From Caryophanales bacterium UBA6414 (lineage in GTDB: Bacteria; Bacillota_I; Bacilli_A; RF39; UBA660), in NCBI GenBank assembly GCA_002438545.1, contig DJPK01000076.1:1-15996 (forward strand): a stretch of 15,996 bases of DNA. The letters run 5' to 3'. A program made the position numbers and the translations under genes. This document shows positions 14,221-15,996 of the stretch, piece by piece (the stretch's first letter is position 1; the number at the start of each line of letters is the position of its first letter). The notes below the pieces were generated by a model. The model made no database searches and was not told the DNA's origin. It saw only the letters and a list, made by a program, of their open reading frames with translations.

Positions 14221-15996
14221 CTAATTTGTTAAATTATCCCACATTTCTTCTTTCGTTTTAATTTTGTCTTTTACTTCATTTATTTCTTTTAATATTTCTT
14301 GATATTTATCTTTATCTAGGTAGATATCTTCTTCATATAATTTATTATTTAGAGTAGTTAATTTTTCTTCTAAATTAATAATTTGCTTTTCTATTTTACT
14401 TATTTCTTTAGATACGTTTATATATTCTTTCTTTTCTTTATTTTTAGGTATTTGAAGTGTATTTTCTACTTCTTTCTTGGTATGTTTTTCAAGATATTCT
14501 TGATAGCCATTATTATATAAAATTGTTTTATTGTCTTCGAATACTAGGAGTTTAGTACATACTTTACTTATTAAATAACGGTCATGACTAACAATAATTA
14601 TTGTACCTTTATAGTTTAATAATAGTTTTTCAATAGTTGATTTAGAGATAATATCTAAGTGGTTAGTTGGTTCATCTAATATTAGAAGATTAGGTCTAGT
14701 TTTTAAGAGAATACATAGACTTAGTTTAACTTTTTCTCCTCCGGATAAATCAGATATTTTCTTGAAGACATCATCTTGATAGAACTCAAACATGGCTAAT
14801 AAACTTCTTATTTCATTAGGGCTCATCTCTTTAAAGTTATTATCTACTTCTTCATAGACAGTGTTATCCATATGAAGATTATTAAACTCTTGATCAAAAT
14901 AGCCGATTGTGACGTCTTTACCATAAGAATATTTACCTTTTAAAGGATTGATTTCTCCAAGAATAGTTTTTATAAAGGTTGATTTACCACAGCCATTTTT
15001 ACCTATAATACCTACTTTATCAAAAGATTCTAGATTAAGATTAACTTCACTTAATACTTTATCATAACCTATTTCTAAGTTTTTAACTTTTAAGACTTCT
15101 CTACTACTATTAATTAATGGATCAAAGTTATAGTGAAATGTTTTAGTATCAGCACTTTGTGGTTTATCAATGATAGTCATGTGTTCAATTTGTTTTAGTT
15201 TACTTAGAGCCATTTTAGCTTTAGTAGGTTTATATCTAAATCTATTAGCAATATCAGTTAGTCTTTTAATTTCTTTTTGTTGATATATATAGTCTTTTAA
15301 ATTTTTTTGATAGTCTTCTTCTTTTCTTTTTAAATAAGCACTATAATTACCAGGATATCTTTTTAAAGTTCCATATTCTATTTCATATATAACATTACAT
15401 ATATTATCTAAAAACATTCGATCATGGCTAACAATAATCATACTTTTAGGATAACTTTTTAGATAGTCTTCTAACCATTCGACTGTTTCAATATCTAAGT
15501 GATTAGTAGGTTCATCTAATATTAAAATATCAGGTTTACTTAATAATAATTTAACAAAAGATAATTTAGTTCGTTGGCCTCCAGAGAATTCACTTAATAG
15601 TTTATCTTGATCTTCTTTAGTAAAGCCAAACTTAGTTAAGGCTACTTCATATTCTTTTTTATAACCATAACCATTAATCAATTTATATTTATCTAATAAT
15701 TCATTATATAATATTAAGTCTTTTTCATCATATTTGGTACTAATTCTATGTTCTAGTTCTTTTATTTTAGTTTCAATATCAATAATATCTTTATAAGATA
15801 GTAATATATAGTCTAACATTTTAATATTATCATTATATTGTTCTTGTTTAAGATATCCTATTTTAGGGTTTCCTACTATTTGAACAGATAATCTTTCATT
15901 ACCAATACCTTCTTCTAGGGGAATTTCTTTAGTTATGGCTTTTAGTAATGATGTTTTTCCGGTACCATTTCTTCCAACAATACCAATCTTTTCTTT
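14221..15996 (-). CDS. ABC-F family ATPase, 5' end beyond window
   Basis: 591 codons are visible; the open frame continues to the right edge, so the true start lies outside, and the ATG at 15819 is internal. Two ABC domains are joined by a linker. Visible residues: Walker A GRNGTGKTS (8-16), signature FSGGQ (137-141), Walker B LILDEPTNHLD (158-168), linker arm with basic helices (about 210-280), second Walker A GKNGCGKST (332-340), second signature LSGGEK, second LLILDEPTNHLD, and a C-terminal coiled coil (about 525-591). No membrane segments. ABC-F proteins act on the ribosome, either as translation factors (Uup/YdiF/EttA type) or in antibiotic protection. The C-terminal coiled coil favours the Uup/YdiF type. 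No clear terminator follows it. Confidence 0.92.
   Translation of the reverse strand, partial: KEKIGIVGRNGTGKTSLLKAITKEIPLEEGIGNERLSVQIVGNPKIGYLKQEQYNDNIKMLDYILLSYKDIIDIETKIKELEHRISTKYDEKDLILYNELLDKYKLINGYGYKKEYEVALTKFGFTKEDQDKLLSEFSGGQRTKLSFVKLLLSKPDILILDEPTNHLDIETVEWLEDYLKSYPKSMIIVSHDRMFLDNICNVIYEIEYGTLKRYPGNYSAYLKRKEEDYQKNLKDYIYQQKEIKRLTDIANRFRYKPTKAKMALSKLKQIEHMTIIDKPQSADTKTFHYNFDPLINSSREVLKVKNLEIGYDKVLSEVNLNLESFDKVGIIGKNGCGKSTFIKTILGEINPLKGKYSYGKDVTIGYFDQEFNNLHMDNTVYEEVDNNFKEMSPNEIRSLLAMFEFYQDDVFKKISDLSGGEKVKLSLCILLKTRPNLLILDEPTNHLDIISKSTIEKLLLNYKGTIIIVSHDRYLISKVCTKLLVFEDNKTILYNNGYQEYLEKHTKKEVENTLQIPKNKEKKEYINVSKEISKIEKQIINLEEKLTTLNNKLYEEDIYLDKDKYQEILKEINEVKDKIKTKEEMWDNLTN

Noticed and set aside
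14221..15819. ABC-F gene starting at ATG 15819
   Set aside because: The same frame stays open to the window edge and encodes a Walker A motif upstream of that ATG.

Overview
The window comes from a very AT-rich, low-GC Gram-positive bacterium (Bacillota, probably an uncultured gut Bacilli-like lineage). The evidence is an alaS gene read through a T-box leader, a zinc-type L32 gene directly after a YceD gene, a YtrA-type GntR operon, a SipW-type signal peptide, strong AGGAGG-type ribosome sites and TTGnnn-17-TATAAT promoters. Every recognised gene lies on the minus strand, so the window reads from right to left. None of the 15 genes whose 3' ends are visible stops at TGA.

Layout in transcription order. 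15996-14221: an ABC-F ATPase cut by the right edge. 14080-13520: a short NlpC/P60 cell-wall hydrolase with its own promoter and terminator. 13316-12444: a BRO-N/DinD-like DNA-binding protein with a 15-bp palindrome both upstream of and inside its gene. 12361-11471: a divergent protein-kinase-fold protein. 11396-11196: an alanine-specific T-box leader, then alaS (11173-8468). 8383-5084: a four-gene envelope-stress or peptide-antibiotic-type module (response regulator, BcrA-like ATPase, ABC-2 permease, histidine kinase) with a tandem GTTAA-repeat operator candidate inside it. 4922-4261: yceD-rpmF. 4192-2903: serS, of an unusual sequence type. 2804-969: an autoregulated ytrA-like repressor, ABC ATPase and permease operon. 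954-1: a promoter, a structured leader and the start of a SipW-type surface protein that runs off the left edge.

The most interesting stretch is the leader at about 919-676. It holds a 19-codon ORF with a good ribosome site, and an uninterrupted 11-G run lies inside that ORF. An intrinsic terminator follows and ends about 20 bases before the surface-protein start. Losing one G (or gaining two) would move the leader ORF stop from upstream of the terminator into its loop. This suggests a phase-variable, translation-coupled attenuator controlling a surface protein. That is an inference from the sequence. Two 13-nt complementary arms enclose the leader ORF and may add a second layer of RNA folding.

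Other points of note are the repeated palindrome at the bro gene, the orphan kinase-fold protein, and the serS catalytic motifs, which differ from the Bacillus/E. coli pattern. About half of the window (serS, alaS, rpmF-yceD) is ordinary core genome.
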